Shown: in pieces, positions 53,598 to 62,277 of the stretch
Position numbering within the stretch: the stretch's first letter is position 1
Layout of the letters: each line of letters opens with the position of its first letter
NCBI GenBank assembly: GCA_947457395.1
Contig: CANGVA010000001.1
Location: 1 to 64,000 of the forward strand
Direction of reading: 5' to 3'
Source: Bacteroidota bacterium
GTDB taxonomy: Bacteria > Bacteroidota > Bacteroidia > UKL13-3
Length of the DNA: 64,000 nt
Program-made: the position numbers and the translations under genes
Notes under the pieces: generated by a model
What the model saw: only the letters and a program-made list of their open reading frames with translations
Database searches by the model: none
What the model was told of the DNA's origin: nothing

Positions 53598-54676
53598 TGT
53601 TTATAGTTCATCGCATTGTATTTGCCTTTAATGGAATTGCATTATTGCTGCTGCTATTATCTTATGCAGCACCTTATATCAGCCCGGCTGTGTTTTGGCC
53701 AATTGCTTTTTTAGGATTGGCCTACCCGGTATTGCTTATTATCAATATTCTTTTCAGTATTTACTGGATTTTATTTTTTAAGGTTAAGTTTTTAATGTCT
53801 CTAATGGTTATTGCCATGGGTTATTCTTACATCCCTAAATATGTTCAACTCAATGCCAAAAAGCTTAGTGAAAAAGAAGGTACCCTGGAAGTAGTTAGTT
53901 TTAATATGAAATATTTTGGCGCATATGAAGGAAAGAAACCGGAAGATGCAGATCACTTTTTTGAAGTATTGGATAAGGTGGCTCCGGATATTTTGTGTTT
54001 GCAGGAATGTGAGAATTTTAATACCAAAGCCGAAGGAGCGGCATTTAAAAAATTATATAAAAAAATAGGAACTTATTATACGTATAATCTTAGTCAGAAA
54101 GATGGTTATAAAAGTGCAGATGGACTTATGATTGCAACCAGGTTCCCAATTATTGATTCCGGCATAGTAGAGCGTGATGACCGCAGCGATAACTATACCA
54201 TATTTGTGGATATAAAGGTGGGCGAGCAAACGTATCGCATCATTAATACCCACTTGCAATCAATTAGGTTTGAAGAAAAGGAATACAAGGCTGTAAAGGA
54301 ATTTGATTTCGAAAATGATACGGTGGTATCCGGTTATAAGAGTATTACGCACAAATTAAAAAATGCTTTTCTAAAAAGAGCCAAACAAGCTGAAACCATT
54401 CAATTGTTTATTGAACAATCTCCATACCCGGTTATTGTTTGCGGTGATTTTAATGATTCGCCCACATCATATGCATATCATCATGTAAGAGGGAATTTAA
54501 AAGATGCCTTTATTGAAGCAGCCAGCGGATTAGGCAGAACATACACAGGAGCTGCTCCTTCTCTCAGGATAGATTATATTTTATTTGATGCCACCCTTAG
54601 TGCCTATAATTACTATGCAAAACCATTTGAATTTAGCGATCATAAAATGGTAACGTGCACATTAAAGGCCAATTAA
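53597..54676 (+). CDS. Membrane-anchored endonuclease/exonuclease/phosphatase-family protein
   Basis: A 359-residue protein with two or three N-terminal transmembrane helices (about 8-85), then an EEP (DNase I-like) domain with its metal and catalytic motifs: VVSFNMKYFG, LCLQECEN, IINTHLQS, VICGDFNDSP and FSDHKMV. EEP proteins hydrolyse phosphodiesters of nucleic acids or phosphoinositide-like head groups; the anchor places it at the inner membrane. It is translationally coupled to the second rhomboid gene. Confidence 0.9.
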   Translation: MFIVHRIVFAFNGIALLLLLLSYAAPYISPAVFWPIAFLGLAYPVLLIINILFSIYWILFFKVKFLMSLMVIAMGYSYIPKYVQLNAKKLSEKEGTLEVVSFNMKYFGAYEGKKPEDADHFFEVLDKVAPDILCLQECENFNTKAEGAAFKKLYKKIGTYYTYNLSQKDGYKSADGLMIATRFPIIDSGIVERDDRSDNYTIFVDIKVGEQTYRIINTHLQSIRFEEKEYKAVKEFDFENDTVVSGYKSITHKLKNAFLKRAKQAETIQLFIEQSPYPVIVCGDFNDSPTSYAYHHVRGNLKDAFIEAASGLGRTYTGAAPSLRIDYILFDATLSAYNYYAKPFEFSDHKMVTCTLKAN

Positions 54677-54686
54677 TATAACGAAG

Positions 54687-56474
54687 TTATTCTTCTGTTT
54701 TGCTCATTAATTGCTCTCGATATTTGCTTAGCAAACCTGATTTAGAAATAAAACCTGCATAACGGTTTTCATATATCACCGGAATATTCCAAATCTGATG
54801 GTCTTCAAATTTCTTCATAAGCTGCAGAACATCTTCATCTTGGTAAGCAATGGCAGGTGGTGCGTTCATCAAATCTTTCACTTTTAACTTATCATACTTA
54901 TCTCTTTCAAACATAATACTGCGAATATCATCCAGTGTGATGATGCCTTCCAGCTCACCGCTTGTTGATGCTACCGGAAACAAATTTCTTTTTGATGATG
55001 CAACAATTTGTACCAGCTCTCTAAGGCTTTGTTCAGGGTGCAGCACAGAAAAATCTTTTTCAATCAGCGTGCTCATATTAATTTGGTTCAGCAGCTCCTC
55101 ATCTTTATCTTTTTTGAGCATACCTTTTTGTGCCAATACCTTATAATAAATGGAATTGGGCTCAAAGTAGCGGGTTGTAAAATAAGCTATGGAGGAAACC
55201 AGCATCAGTGGAACAAATAATGCATACCCACCTGTTATTTCAGCAATTAAAAAGATACCTGTAAGGGGTGCATGCAATACGCCACTGACGAGTCCGCACA
55301 TGGCAACTGCAATAAAGTTAGCCTCATTCAATGTAACAATATTCAGGCTATTAATGAAATGGACGAAAACAAAACCCAGTGTGGCACCCGTAAATAAGGC
55401 AGGTCCAAAAATACCTCCGTTACCACCGGCACCTATGGTAATAGCTGATGCTACCACTTTTATGAATATAATGGCTAATGCAAACACGAGAATAAAGTTT
55501 TCATTTTGCTGTTGTTTAAAGAATAAACCCCGTTCCAGCAATGATTCATAATTCCCGGCCATTAATTCGTTAATCACACCATATCCTTCACCATAAAGTG
55601 GGGGGAAAAGAAAAAGGAGCACACCCAATCCAATGGCACCTAAAATGGCTTTGTGCCAGATATTTTTTCTGCGATGAAAAAAGTTTTCAATCCTAACAGC
55701 TGTGCGGATCATGTATGCGGAAGAGAGGCCGCAAACTCCGCCTAGCAGCAAATAAAAGGGCACAGCATTTAATGCCCAGCTATTGGTGGTAAGGAAAAAA
55801 AGTTGTTGTTCACCAAATAGTTTAGATACCAGTGCACCGCATGCCGATGCAATGAGAATGGGTACAAATGCAGGAATACTTAGCTCACTCAGCAATACTT
55901 CAAAAGAAAAGATAACACCTGCAATTGGGCTATTAAATATTGCGGCAATTCCTGCTGCTGCGCCACCGGCCAGCAATAAGGTTCGGTCTTGCCGGCTCAT
56001 CCATAAATTTTTAGCCGTGTTTGAGCCAAGCGCAGAACCTGTAACGGCAATGGGGGCTTCTAATCCGGCCGAGCCGCCAAAACCCACAGTAAGTGCACTG
56101 GTAATTAAATGAGAGTAAGTTTTGTGAAGTTCTACACGGGAGGCTTTGTGTGTAATGGCATAAATAATACTGCTCAGTCCTTTATCAAAATTAAGTTTAT
56201 AATGAAAAAGACGCAGGTAGAGCATGGAGAGCAGTATGCCCACAAGCGGATACATGAGATACAAGTAGTTTTCATATTTGATATCAAAACCACTTTGGCA
56301 TATCCATTGAAAAAAGTGTACGAGGTATTTAAGTAATACTGCAGCCAGACCGGATAAAATGCCTGTTATGCCGCTTGCAATCAGTAAAAAGTTTTTATCG
56401 CTGATGTATTTTCCCCGTTGCTTAATAAATTCATGAAAGAGGATATTAGCTTTTATGCGGAGTATTTTAAGCAT
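54687..56474 (-). CDS. ClC-family chloride channel/transporter with CBS domains
   Basis: A 595-residue membrane protein. The ClC core (about 25-440) has the gating segment GSAGLEAPIAVTG (Glu of the GxEGP-type motif kept), IAAIFNSPIAGVIFSFE and GNGGIFGPALFTG. A C-terminal pair of CBS domains (about 460-590; DFSVLHPEQSLRELVQIV, VKDLMNAPPAIAYQDEDVL) may sense nucleotides. It conducts Cl- or exchanges Cl-/H+. It is convergent with the EEP gene (10 nt apart) and lies 6 nt downstream of gldH. Confidence 0.94.
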   Translation of the reverse strand: MLKILRIKANILFHEFIKQRGKYISDKNFLLIASGITGILSGLAAVLLKYLVHFFQWICQSGFDIKYENYLYLMYPLVGILLSMLYLRLFHYKLNFDKGLSSIIYAITHKASRVELHKTYSHLITSALTVGFGGSAGLEAPIAVTGSALGSNTAKNLWMSRQDRTLLLAGGAAAGIAAIFNSPIAGVIFSFEVLLSELSIPAFVPILIASACGALVSKLFGEQQLFFLTTNSWALNAVPFYLLLGGVCGLSSAYMIRTAVRIENFFHRRKNIWHKAILGAIGLGVLLFLFPPLYGEGYGVINELMAGNYESLLERGLFFKQQQNENFILVFALAIIFIKVVASAITIGAGGNGGIFGPALFTGATLGFVFVHFINSLNIVTLNEANFIAVAMCGLVSGVLHAPLTGIFLIAEITGGYALFVPLMLVSSIAYFTTRYFEPNSIYYKVLAQKGMLKKDKDEELLNQINMSTLIEKDFSVLHPEQSLRELVQIVASSKRNLFPVASTSGELEGIITLDDIRSIMFERDKYDKLKVKDLMNAPPAIAYQDEDVLQLMKKFEDHQIWNIPVIYENRYAGFISKSGLLSKYREQLMSKTEE

Positions 56475-56480
56475 GGGCTG

Positions 56481-56966
56481 CTATTCTTTTTCCTGTTTCC
56501 ACTCTTCCACACGTATTCCGGTACTTTTAATATGCATGAGTGTGTCTTCGCGCATGTTTTGTTCTATTTCAAATCTGTAAAAGCCGCTTTTGGGAAATTT
56601 AATACGATTGTAAACAGGGAATTGATAATCATATAAATCACCCAGCCCGTTTCCAAGCCATTTACCGCGCTCATCGGCCAGTTTCATTTCAATTCTTCGC
56701 TTGTCTGTTTGTTTATCAGGACTGGTTGTGTGCACCCATAAAAAAATATTACTGTATTTATAGTCGGCTGCTACACGAACATTCACCAATACATTATAAT
56801 ATTTGGTAGTGTCGGTCATTTGCACATCAAACGGAATGCGATTTTGATAATGCCAACCTCCCGGCTCAATGCTTTTGTTTACTTCATATAATCTGCCCGG
56901 ATCACATGAGGAAAGAAGGGAAGCCAGGCACATTAAACAAATGATATGTAAATACCGATATTTCAA
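56481..56966 (-). CDS. gldH: Gliding motility lipoprotein GldH
   Basis: A 161-residue lipoprotein with lipobox LSSC (Cys 21). The family pattern is clear: CDPGRLYEVNKSI, then GWHYQNRIPFDVQMTDT, VRVAADYKYSNIFLWVHT, ERGKWLGNGLGDLYDY and a closing FEIEQNMREDTLMHIKSTG. In Flavobacterium, GldH is needed for gliding and works with the T9SS-linked machinery. It starts with TTG inside a TTGA overlap with the ricT stop. The order holB-ricT-gldH is common in Bacteroidota. Confidence 0.9.
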   Translation of the reverse strand: MKYRYLHIICLMCLASLLSSCDPGRLYEVNKSIEPGGWHYQNRIPFDVQMTDTTKYYNVLVNVRVAADYKYSNIFLWVHTTSPDKQTDKRRIEMKLADERGKWLGNGLGDLYDYQFPVYNRIKFPKSGFYRFEIEQNMREDTLMHIKSTGIRVEEWKQEKE

Positions 56967-58111
56967 TTTTTGGGTTTATTCTGGTTGTTGTTGCGATTGC
57001 GGTGTCTGTTGTTGCGATTTTTGTTTTTATTTTTAGGCTTGTTTTTATTACGCTCATCCAGCCTGTTAAGATCGCCCGTTCCCATATCGTTTTTAAACTC
57101 AAATTCAACCACTTTCTTCTGCTCTTTTTTGGGCGCTGTAATTTCAGGCTTTTCACCTCTGCGATTTTGTTCCTGAATAGTTTTTACCTGTTCTGTATTT
57201 AATGAGAGCCATTCGCCACCGTATTCAAATTCCGGCACAAACCACATCTGACGTTTCAGTATATCTGTTTTTATAAGTTTATAGAAACCGTTGGCCAATT
57301 CAATTTTGATATGATCGCCCTCGGGAAAATCTTTGGCGGCTTCCATATAATTATCTAACTCAAAATTAAGGCAGCATTTTAGCCTGCCGCACTGACCTGA
57401 CAGTTTAAGCGGATTGAGTGAAAGATTTTGGTATCGTGCGGCACTGGTATGCACCATTTTAAAATCTGTAAGCCATGTTGAGCAACAAAGCTCACGACCA
57501 CATGATCCAATGGCACCTAACCTGCCTGCCTCTTGTCTGTAACCTATTTGGCGCATTTCAATGCGCACTTTAAAAGCATCTGCCAGTTTTTTAATGAGCT
57601 CTCTGAAATCAACGCGCTCTTCTGCTGTATAGAAAAACGTGGCTTTACGCCTGTCGCCCTGATATTCCACATCGCTTAATTTCATGCTTAAGCCCAATTG
57701 CAACGCTATGGTGCGAGCTTTATACATGGTGGGCACTTCCAGTTCCTGGTTTTCTTTCCAGCGCTGAACATCTGAATCGTTGGCACGTCTGATAATTTTT
57801 CTGAACTCATCATCCTCTCTAAGGCCATTTTTTTTGAGTTGCAGTTTAACTAACTCGCCTTTCATGGAAACTTTACCAATATCATATCCATTTTCCAGTT
57901 CTACTACCACTACATCATTAAGGGTAATATCAAGGTTATGCGTGTTTCTGTAATATTCTTTCCGGGTTCCTTTAAACCTAACCTCAATTACATCAAAAGG
58001 TTTCATATAGGCCGGCAGTTCCATCATGCCCAGCCAGTCGTAAGTATTTAATTTATTGCACCCTCCGGTACTGCACCCTCCGGAAGCGCATCCTCCAGTT
58101 CCACAACCCAT
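56963..58111 (-). CDS. ricT: RicT/PSP1-family protein with repeated-Cys N-terminus
   Basis: A 382-residue PSP1-domain protein. Core motifs are VIEVRFKGTRKEYYRN, GYDIGKVSMKGE, GQCGRLKCCLNFELDNY and a GSCGRELCCSTW cluster typical of RicT. In Bacillus, RicT with RicA/RicF binds Fe-S clusters and adjusts RNase Y. The N-terminus has four Cys exactly five residues apart (3, 8, 13 and 18) in a Gly-rich stretch, an addition to the PSP1 core. The last about 35 residues are a basic Asn/Lys/Arg tail that could bind RNA. It is in an operon with holB (48 nt upstream) and gldH (4-nt overlap). Confidence 0.9.
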   Translation of the reverse strand: MGCGTGGCASGGCSTGGCNKLNTYDWLGMMELPAYMKPFDVIEVRFKGTRKEYYRNTHNLDITLNDVVVVELENGYDIGKVSMKGELVKLQLKKNGLREDDEFRKIIRRANDSDVQRWKENQELEVPTMYKARTIALQLGLSMKLSDVEYQGDRRKATFFYTAEERVDFRELIKKLADAFKVRIEMRQIGYRQEAGRLGAIGSCGRELCCSTWLTDFKMVHTSAARYQNLSLNPLKLSGQCGRLKCCLNFELDNYMEAAKDFPEGDHIKIELANGFYKLIKTDILKRQMWFVPEFEYGGEWLSLNTEQVKTIQEQNRRGEKPEITAPKKEQKKVVEFEFKNDMGTGDLNRLDERNKNKPKNKNKNRNNRHRNRNNNQNKPKN

Positions 58112-58159
58112 GTGTTATTTTTGTATTAAACGTATAAGTAAATGATAATCAATTGCCGA

Positions 58160-59287
58160 TTAAGCCTGTTTAGGCTTTATCATGCGTTGGGCAATATACA
58201 AAGAAAGATTCAAAAAGGTGATGCGCAGGTCGGCATTCCTTTCCAGATGAAAGGTGCTTTGGTTCAACGCTTTGGTAATGTGTTCAATATTGTCATTATT
58301 AAATGCAATGGAAAATTTCACAATAAATTGCCTTTCTTGTTCGCTTAGCTTAATAAGTTGGTGATCGGCATTTTGATATAAAAATACTGCCCTAAGCATA
58401 TGCAAGCTGTATCCGGTAAAGCTTTTAATAAACTCACGACCTGTACCAATAATTTTTTCAATGGCTAGATTCATGGCATCCACTTTTCGTCCATAGCAAG
58501 CACGCATCCACTCTACAAACAAATCATGATAATCTGATCTGCCTGCACCGGCAAGGCTGTTTGCCAGTGCTAAATTTCCCTCACTCACCCTTGCAATGGT
58601 TTCCGCTTCAGCAGCATCAACCCCTGCCTGCCTTATAAGTACTTCTGCTATTTCCTCATCTTTGAGTCTGGGTATTTTAAGGGTTTGTGCCCTGGATAAA
58701 ATGGTTGCAATTACTTTATCAGCGTCTTGTGCCACAAGAATAATGAGTGTTTTTTCAGGTGGCTCCTCAAGGAGTTTTAGCAAAATATTTCCTTCAAGTC
58801 TTAAATACTCGGGTAGCCAGATTATAACCGTTTTAAATTTTGCCTCATAAGACTTGAGGCTTAACTTTCTAATGATATCCCTGCATTCTTCTGCTGTAAT
58901 ATTACCTTGTTTTTTTCCTTCTTCATCCAGTTGCAGTAACCATTGTAATTCACTGATGTATGGGTTTTGGGTAAAAGTGCTGCGCCATTCCTCTATAAAT
59001 TCATTGCTTAACTTTTTCTTTTCAGTGTTGGTAATGGTGGGAAAGGTAAAATGTATATCGGGATGTATGAGTTTTTGAATTTTGATGCAAGATACGCATT
59101 GTCCGCAGCTATCTGTTTCGGTTGGTTGAAGACAATTAATAAACTGTGTATATGCAACAGCCAACGCAAGAGTACCGCAGCCTTCGGGCCCCAGGAACAA
59201 TTGCGTATGGCTAATGCGCCCGGTTTGGACGCTTTTAATAAGCCGCTGCTTTATTTCTTCCTGTCCAACAATATCTTTAAACTGCAT
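58160..59287 (-). CDS. holB: DNA polymerase III subunit delta-prime (clamp loader)
   Basis: A 375-residue AAA+-fold clamp-loader subunit: DIVGQEEIKQRLIKSVQ, a degenerate P-loop GPEGCGTLAL lacking the Walker A Lys (delta-prime does not bind ATP), four zinc-binding Cys (CLQPTETDSCGQCVSC), sensor-like ILLKLLEEPPEKTLIIL and ILSRAQTLKIP. It assembles with delta and tau/gamma to load the sliding clamp. First gene of the holB-ricT-gldH operon. Confidence 0.9.
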   Translation of the reverse strand: MQFKDIVGQEEIKQRLIKSVQTGRISHTQLFLGPEGCGTLALAVAYTQFINCLQPTETDSCGQCVSCIKIQKLIHPDIHFTFPTITNTEKKKLSNEFIEEWRSTFTQNPYISELQWLLQLDEEGKKQGNITAEECRDIIRKLSLKSYEAKFKTVIIWLPEYLRLEGNILLKLLEEPPEKTLIILVAQDADKVIATILSRAQTLKIPRLKDEEIAEVLIRQAGVDAAEAETIARVSEGNLALANSLAGAGRSDYHDLFVEWMRACYGRKVDAMNLAIEKIIGTGREFIKSFTGYSLHMLRAVFLYQNADHQLIKLSEQERQFIVKFSIAFNNDNIEHITKALNQSTFHLERNADLRITFLNLSLYIAQRMIKPKQA

Positions 59288-59348
59288 CGTGCTTCAAATA
59301 AACAAAAAAATAAAGGAAGATAATCCGGTGTGAGTAAGTTGTAGTGGG

Positions 59349-59822
59349 CTAATGCTGTATGCTATCCTTTGGTGCTTCTAACTTAGCTTTGCTATGCAGC
59401 GCCCAGACTGCCAGCAATTCCATTTCATCATTACTTAGACGCGCCTGACTGTGCACAAGCGTGTATGAATAAAGGGGCATTTCTTTTTCTCTAACCATTT
59501 CTGCTATTTCATCCAGTTTGTGTTTTTGCCTTTTTAATGAATAGTCTTTGAAGGCCGAGAAGTTTAACTCGCTTTTGCCTTCTTCAATGTGATGATTTAG
59601 CCACCATGCCAATGGTTGAATATGGCTATACCACGGATAAATGGTTTGGTTGCTGTGGCAATCATAACACGCATTTTCCAGTAACGTATTTACTTCCGAA
59701 GGCGTATGAACAACATGGCTGATATGGCTATTTGTATAAATTTCACCATCATTTTGTTGTGGTTGAAACAGCTGTAGGAGCAATATAGCAGACAGTAAAA
59801 AAATTACAAGTTTCTTTTTCAT
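59349..59822 (-). CDS. Haem-binding domain protein (single CxxCH)
   Basis: A 157-residue protein with an N-terminal signal or anchor helix (about 3-20), then the haem-binding domain: ENACYDCHSNQTIYPWYSHI (Cys 52, Cys 55, His 56), QPLAWWLNHHIEEGKSELNF and a MPLYSYTLVHSQARL segment that could supply the distal ligand. Matches the Bacteroidota Haem_bd family, an exported c-type cytochrome-like domain of unclear redox role. Monocistronic or loosely linked to exonuclease III (34 nt). Confidence 0.88.
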   Translation of the reverse strand: MKKKLVIFLLSAILLLQLFQPQQNDGEIYTNSHISHVVHTPSEVNTLLENACYDCHSNQTIYPWYSHIQPLAWWLNHHIEEGKSELNFSAFKDYSLKRQKHKLDEIAEMVREKEMPLYSYTLVHSQARLSNDEMELLAVWALHSKAKLEAPKDSIQH

Positions 59823-59856
59823 ATGGGGTGTGATGGATGTTAAATAATTAGGTTAG

Positions 59857-60612
59857 TTAGGTTGTCTCAACCCATACCGGACAATGATCGCTGTGCACCA
59901 CCTGTTGTAAGATGCCTGCATCTTTTATAGCTACTTCGGGGGTGGTCATGCAGTAATCAATGCGCCAGCCTTTATTGCGCTCACGTGCACCGGCTCTGAA
60001 AGTCCACCAGCTATACTGATGCGGACCTGTATGAAATTGCCTGAAAGTATCTATAAAACCATTATCAATAAACTTGCTCATCCACGCTCTTTCTTCAGGT
60101 AAAAACCCTGAGCTGTTTTTGTTGCTGATTGGGTCATGTATATCAATTGGTTGATGACAAATATTATAATCACCACATACCACGAGTTTTTTCTTTTGTT
60201 TTTTAAGGTTGTGCATATAATCATAAAAAAAGTCGAGCCATTTCATTTTATATGCTTGCCTTTCATCTCCGCTGGAACCTGAAGGAATGTAAACACTGAT
60301 TACCGAAAGATCTCCGAAATCAGCTCTGATAATTCTTCCTTCCACATCGTAGTTCTCATCCCCAAATCCATATACAACCGCATCAGGCTTGTGACGGGTA
60401 AATATGGCTACGCCACTGTAACCTTTTTTCTGTGCAGAAAACCAGTAACTATTGTAGCCCAGCAAATCAAATACACTATGGTCTACTTGCTCGCGTGCTG
60501 CTTTGGTTTCTTGAAAGCAGTAAACATCTGCCTTCTGCAACTCCATCCAGTTAAGTAATCCTTTATTGAGAGCAGAGCGTATGCCATTTACATTATATGA
60601 AACAATTTGCAT
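59857..60612 (-). CDS. xth: Exodeoxyribonuclease III family (AP endonuclease)
   Basis: A 251-residue EEP-fold nuclease: SYNVNGIRSALNKGL, the catalytic CFQETKA, SVYIPSGSS, GDYNICHQPIDIHDP, WTFRAGARERNKGWRIDYCM and HSDHCPVWVE. This is the ExoIII/AP-endonuclease pattern for base-excision repair. It begins 5 nt after the cyclophilin gene ends on the same strand. Confidence 0.94.
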   Translation of the reverse strand: MQIVSYNVNGIRSALNKGLLNWMELQKADVYCFQETKAAREQVDHSVFDLLGYNSYWFSAQKKGYSGVAIFTRHKPDAVVYGFGDENYDVEGRIIRADFGDLSVISVYIPSGSSGDERQAYKMKWLDFFYDYMHNLKKQKKKLVVCGDYNICHQPIDIHDPISNKNSSGFLPEERAWMSKFIDNGFIDTFRQFHTGPHQYSWWTFRAGARERNKGWRIDYCMTTPEVAIKDAGILQQVVHSDHCPVWVETT

Positions 60613-60617
60613 GAATA

Positions 60618-61220
60618 TTATTTGTTTCTCAGTTCTTCAAACACTTTATCTGCCTTAAATTTTTTAGCAGGCCTGCCTTTACGGATGATTTTTACTTTTA
60701 TAATTTTATCACCTTGCTGTATGGCGTTAACCACATCCTGACCACTTACCAAATGACCGAAAATAGTATGCCTATTATCAAGCCATGGAGTAGTGACATG
60801 CGTAATAAAAAACTGGCTGCCATTGGTGCCGGGTCCTGCATTGGCCATTGCCAGTATGCCCGGTCCTGTAAATTTAAACTCAGGCACAAATTCATCTTTA
60901 AAAGAATACCCAGGCCCGCCTGTGCCATTGCCAAGCGGGTCACCACCTTGAATCATAAAGTTTGCAATTACACGGTGAAAGGTGAGTCCATCAAAGTAAG
61001 GAGTTCCTAACTCTTTGGCAGAGTTTTTAATTTTTCCTTCTGCAAGTCCAACAAAGTTGGCAACAGTTAATGGTGTTTTATCAAATGCAAGTTTAATCAG
61101 AATATTGCCTTTGGATGTTTCAATCTGTGCATACAATCCTTTTTCAAGTTTTGGTTTTTTTTCTGCATGCACAACAACTATCAGCAAAAAAGTACAAAGT
61201 AAGACTGTGAGTTTTTTCAT
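60618..61220 (-). CDS. Cyclophilin-type peptidyl-prolyl isomerase, exported
   Basis: A 200-residue protein with signal peptide (about 1-19, VVVHAEKK) and a cyclophilin domain: TSKGNILIKLAFDKTPLTVA, FHRVIANFMIQGGDP, GNGTGGPGYSFKDE, ANAGPGTNGSQFFITHV and HTIFGHLVSG. The active-site Arg/Phe/Gln set is present. A basic C-terminal tail (KIIRKGRPAKKFKADK) follows. It acts in the periplasm or outer envelope; co-transcribed with exonuclease III. Confidence 0.93.
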   Translation of the reverse strand: MKKLTVLLCTFLLIVVVHAEKKPKLEKGLYAQIETSKGNILIKLAFDKTPLTVANFVGLAEGKIKNSAKELGTPYFDGLTFHRVIANFMIQGGDPLGNGTGGPGYSFKDEFVPEFKFTGPGILAMANAGPGTNGSQFFITHVTTPWLDNRHTIFGHLVSGQDVVNAIQQGDKIIKVKIIRKGRPAKKFKADKVFEELRNK

Positions 61221-61286
61221 AAAAGATAAGATTAACTATGCTGCAAATTAAGAAAAGTTTGATTCAAAGAATATGGCTTGTTTCGT

Positions 61287-62267
61287 TTACAGGAACTTAA
61301 AGTATAAACTCATGAGAATAAAGAGGAAGAAAATAGCCTCTTTGAGCAGAAACCTTTTTTCACTGATAAAGAAATAACCCATTATAATAGCTGATGGCAC
61401 ATGCAAGTAATACATGGCATAAGCAAAGTTTGTGTTTTCTATAAATAGGCCTGCTACACCAAAGAGCAACATCAGTGCAAGACTTTGAATAATTCTTCGT
61501 GTTTTTACCTTATTTCTAAAGAAGTTTTGCTGTAGGTTGAATCCGGAAACTACACTAATGGGAACAATCATTACAAATATCAGTAGGTAATCATAACGCG
61601 CAATGGCAGCGCGCAGTATATCTTTTTCGAAACTTTGTTTTACATAACCCATCAGCTCGTCTAAATGGTCAGTAAGATAAAATATGCCGGTAGTTAAATA
61701 GATGGGTAAAGCAATGCCCAGCAGAGAGACAATCAGATAGCGCAAGTTAAATGAGGTAAAAATGATAACACTAATAAGAATAAATGGAAGAAAAATAATT
61801 AAATCATAATTAAACAACAGACCAACGCCCAGATAAAAACCTGCATCTAGCATGAGCAGTAGTGGGTTAGATGATTCATATAAATAACAAAGCCTGAGCA
61901 ATAGAAGCATCACAAAAAGGTTGGATACCAGTTGAGGTGTTAACTCGGTTTGCTCAGGGAAAATACTGCTCAGCAAAACAAACATAAGGCCGGGCATGTA
62001 TGTATCCTTATAGAGTATATCGTGCCTTGAGCTTATGTAATTGATGAGAACAGCCTGAACGGAGATAAAGATAATATTAGCTATTAAAGCCCATAATCCG
62101 GGAGTACCAAGTGTTTCAAAAAAATTAAAAAGCAATGCGGAGAAAGGCGCACTCTTTATAAATCTATAGCTATGCGGTTGTATAAACTCCGGAATACGCA
62201 AGGCTGCTGCCAGAAGAATGGTTAGTATGGCAGCAATAAGTGTATTACGTCTGAATAAGTTTAACAA
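61287..62267 (-). CDS. Polytopic membrane protein, DUF6427-like
   Basis: A 326-residue protein with about nine to ten hydrophobic helices spread over its length and short loops; the first segment is LFRRNTLIAAILTILLAAALRIPEF broken by charged ends. The arrangement and N-terminal pattern resemble Bacteroidota DUF6427 proteins, whose function is unknown. It follows the 494-residue hypothetical by 10 nt, suggesting one operon and related envelope roles. No enzymatic motif seen. Confidence 0.65.
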   Translation of the reverse strand: MLNLFRRNTLIAAILTILLAAALRIPEFIQPHSYRFIKSAPFSALLFNFFETLGTPGLWALIANIIFISVQAVLINYISSRHDILYKDTYMPGLMFVLLSSIFPEQTELTPQLVSNLFVMLLLLRLCYLYESSNPLLLMLDAGFYLGVGLLFNYDLIIFLPFILISVIIFTSFNLRYLIVSLLGIALPIYLTTGIFYLTDHLDELMGYVKQSFEKDILRAAIARYDYLLIFVMIVPISVVSGFNLQQNFFRNKVKTRRIIQSLALMLLFGVAGLFIENTNFAYAMYYLHVPSAIIMGYFFISEKRFLLKEAIFFLFILMSLYFKFL

Positions 62268-62277
62268 CGCTTTATTA

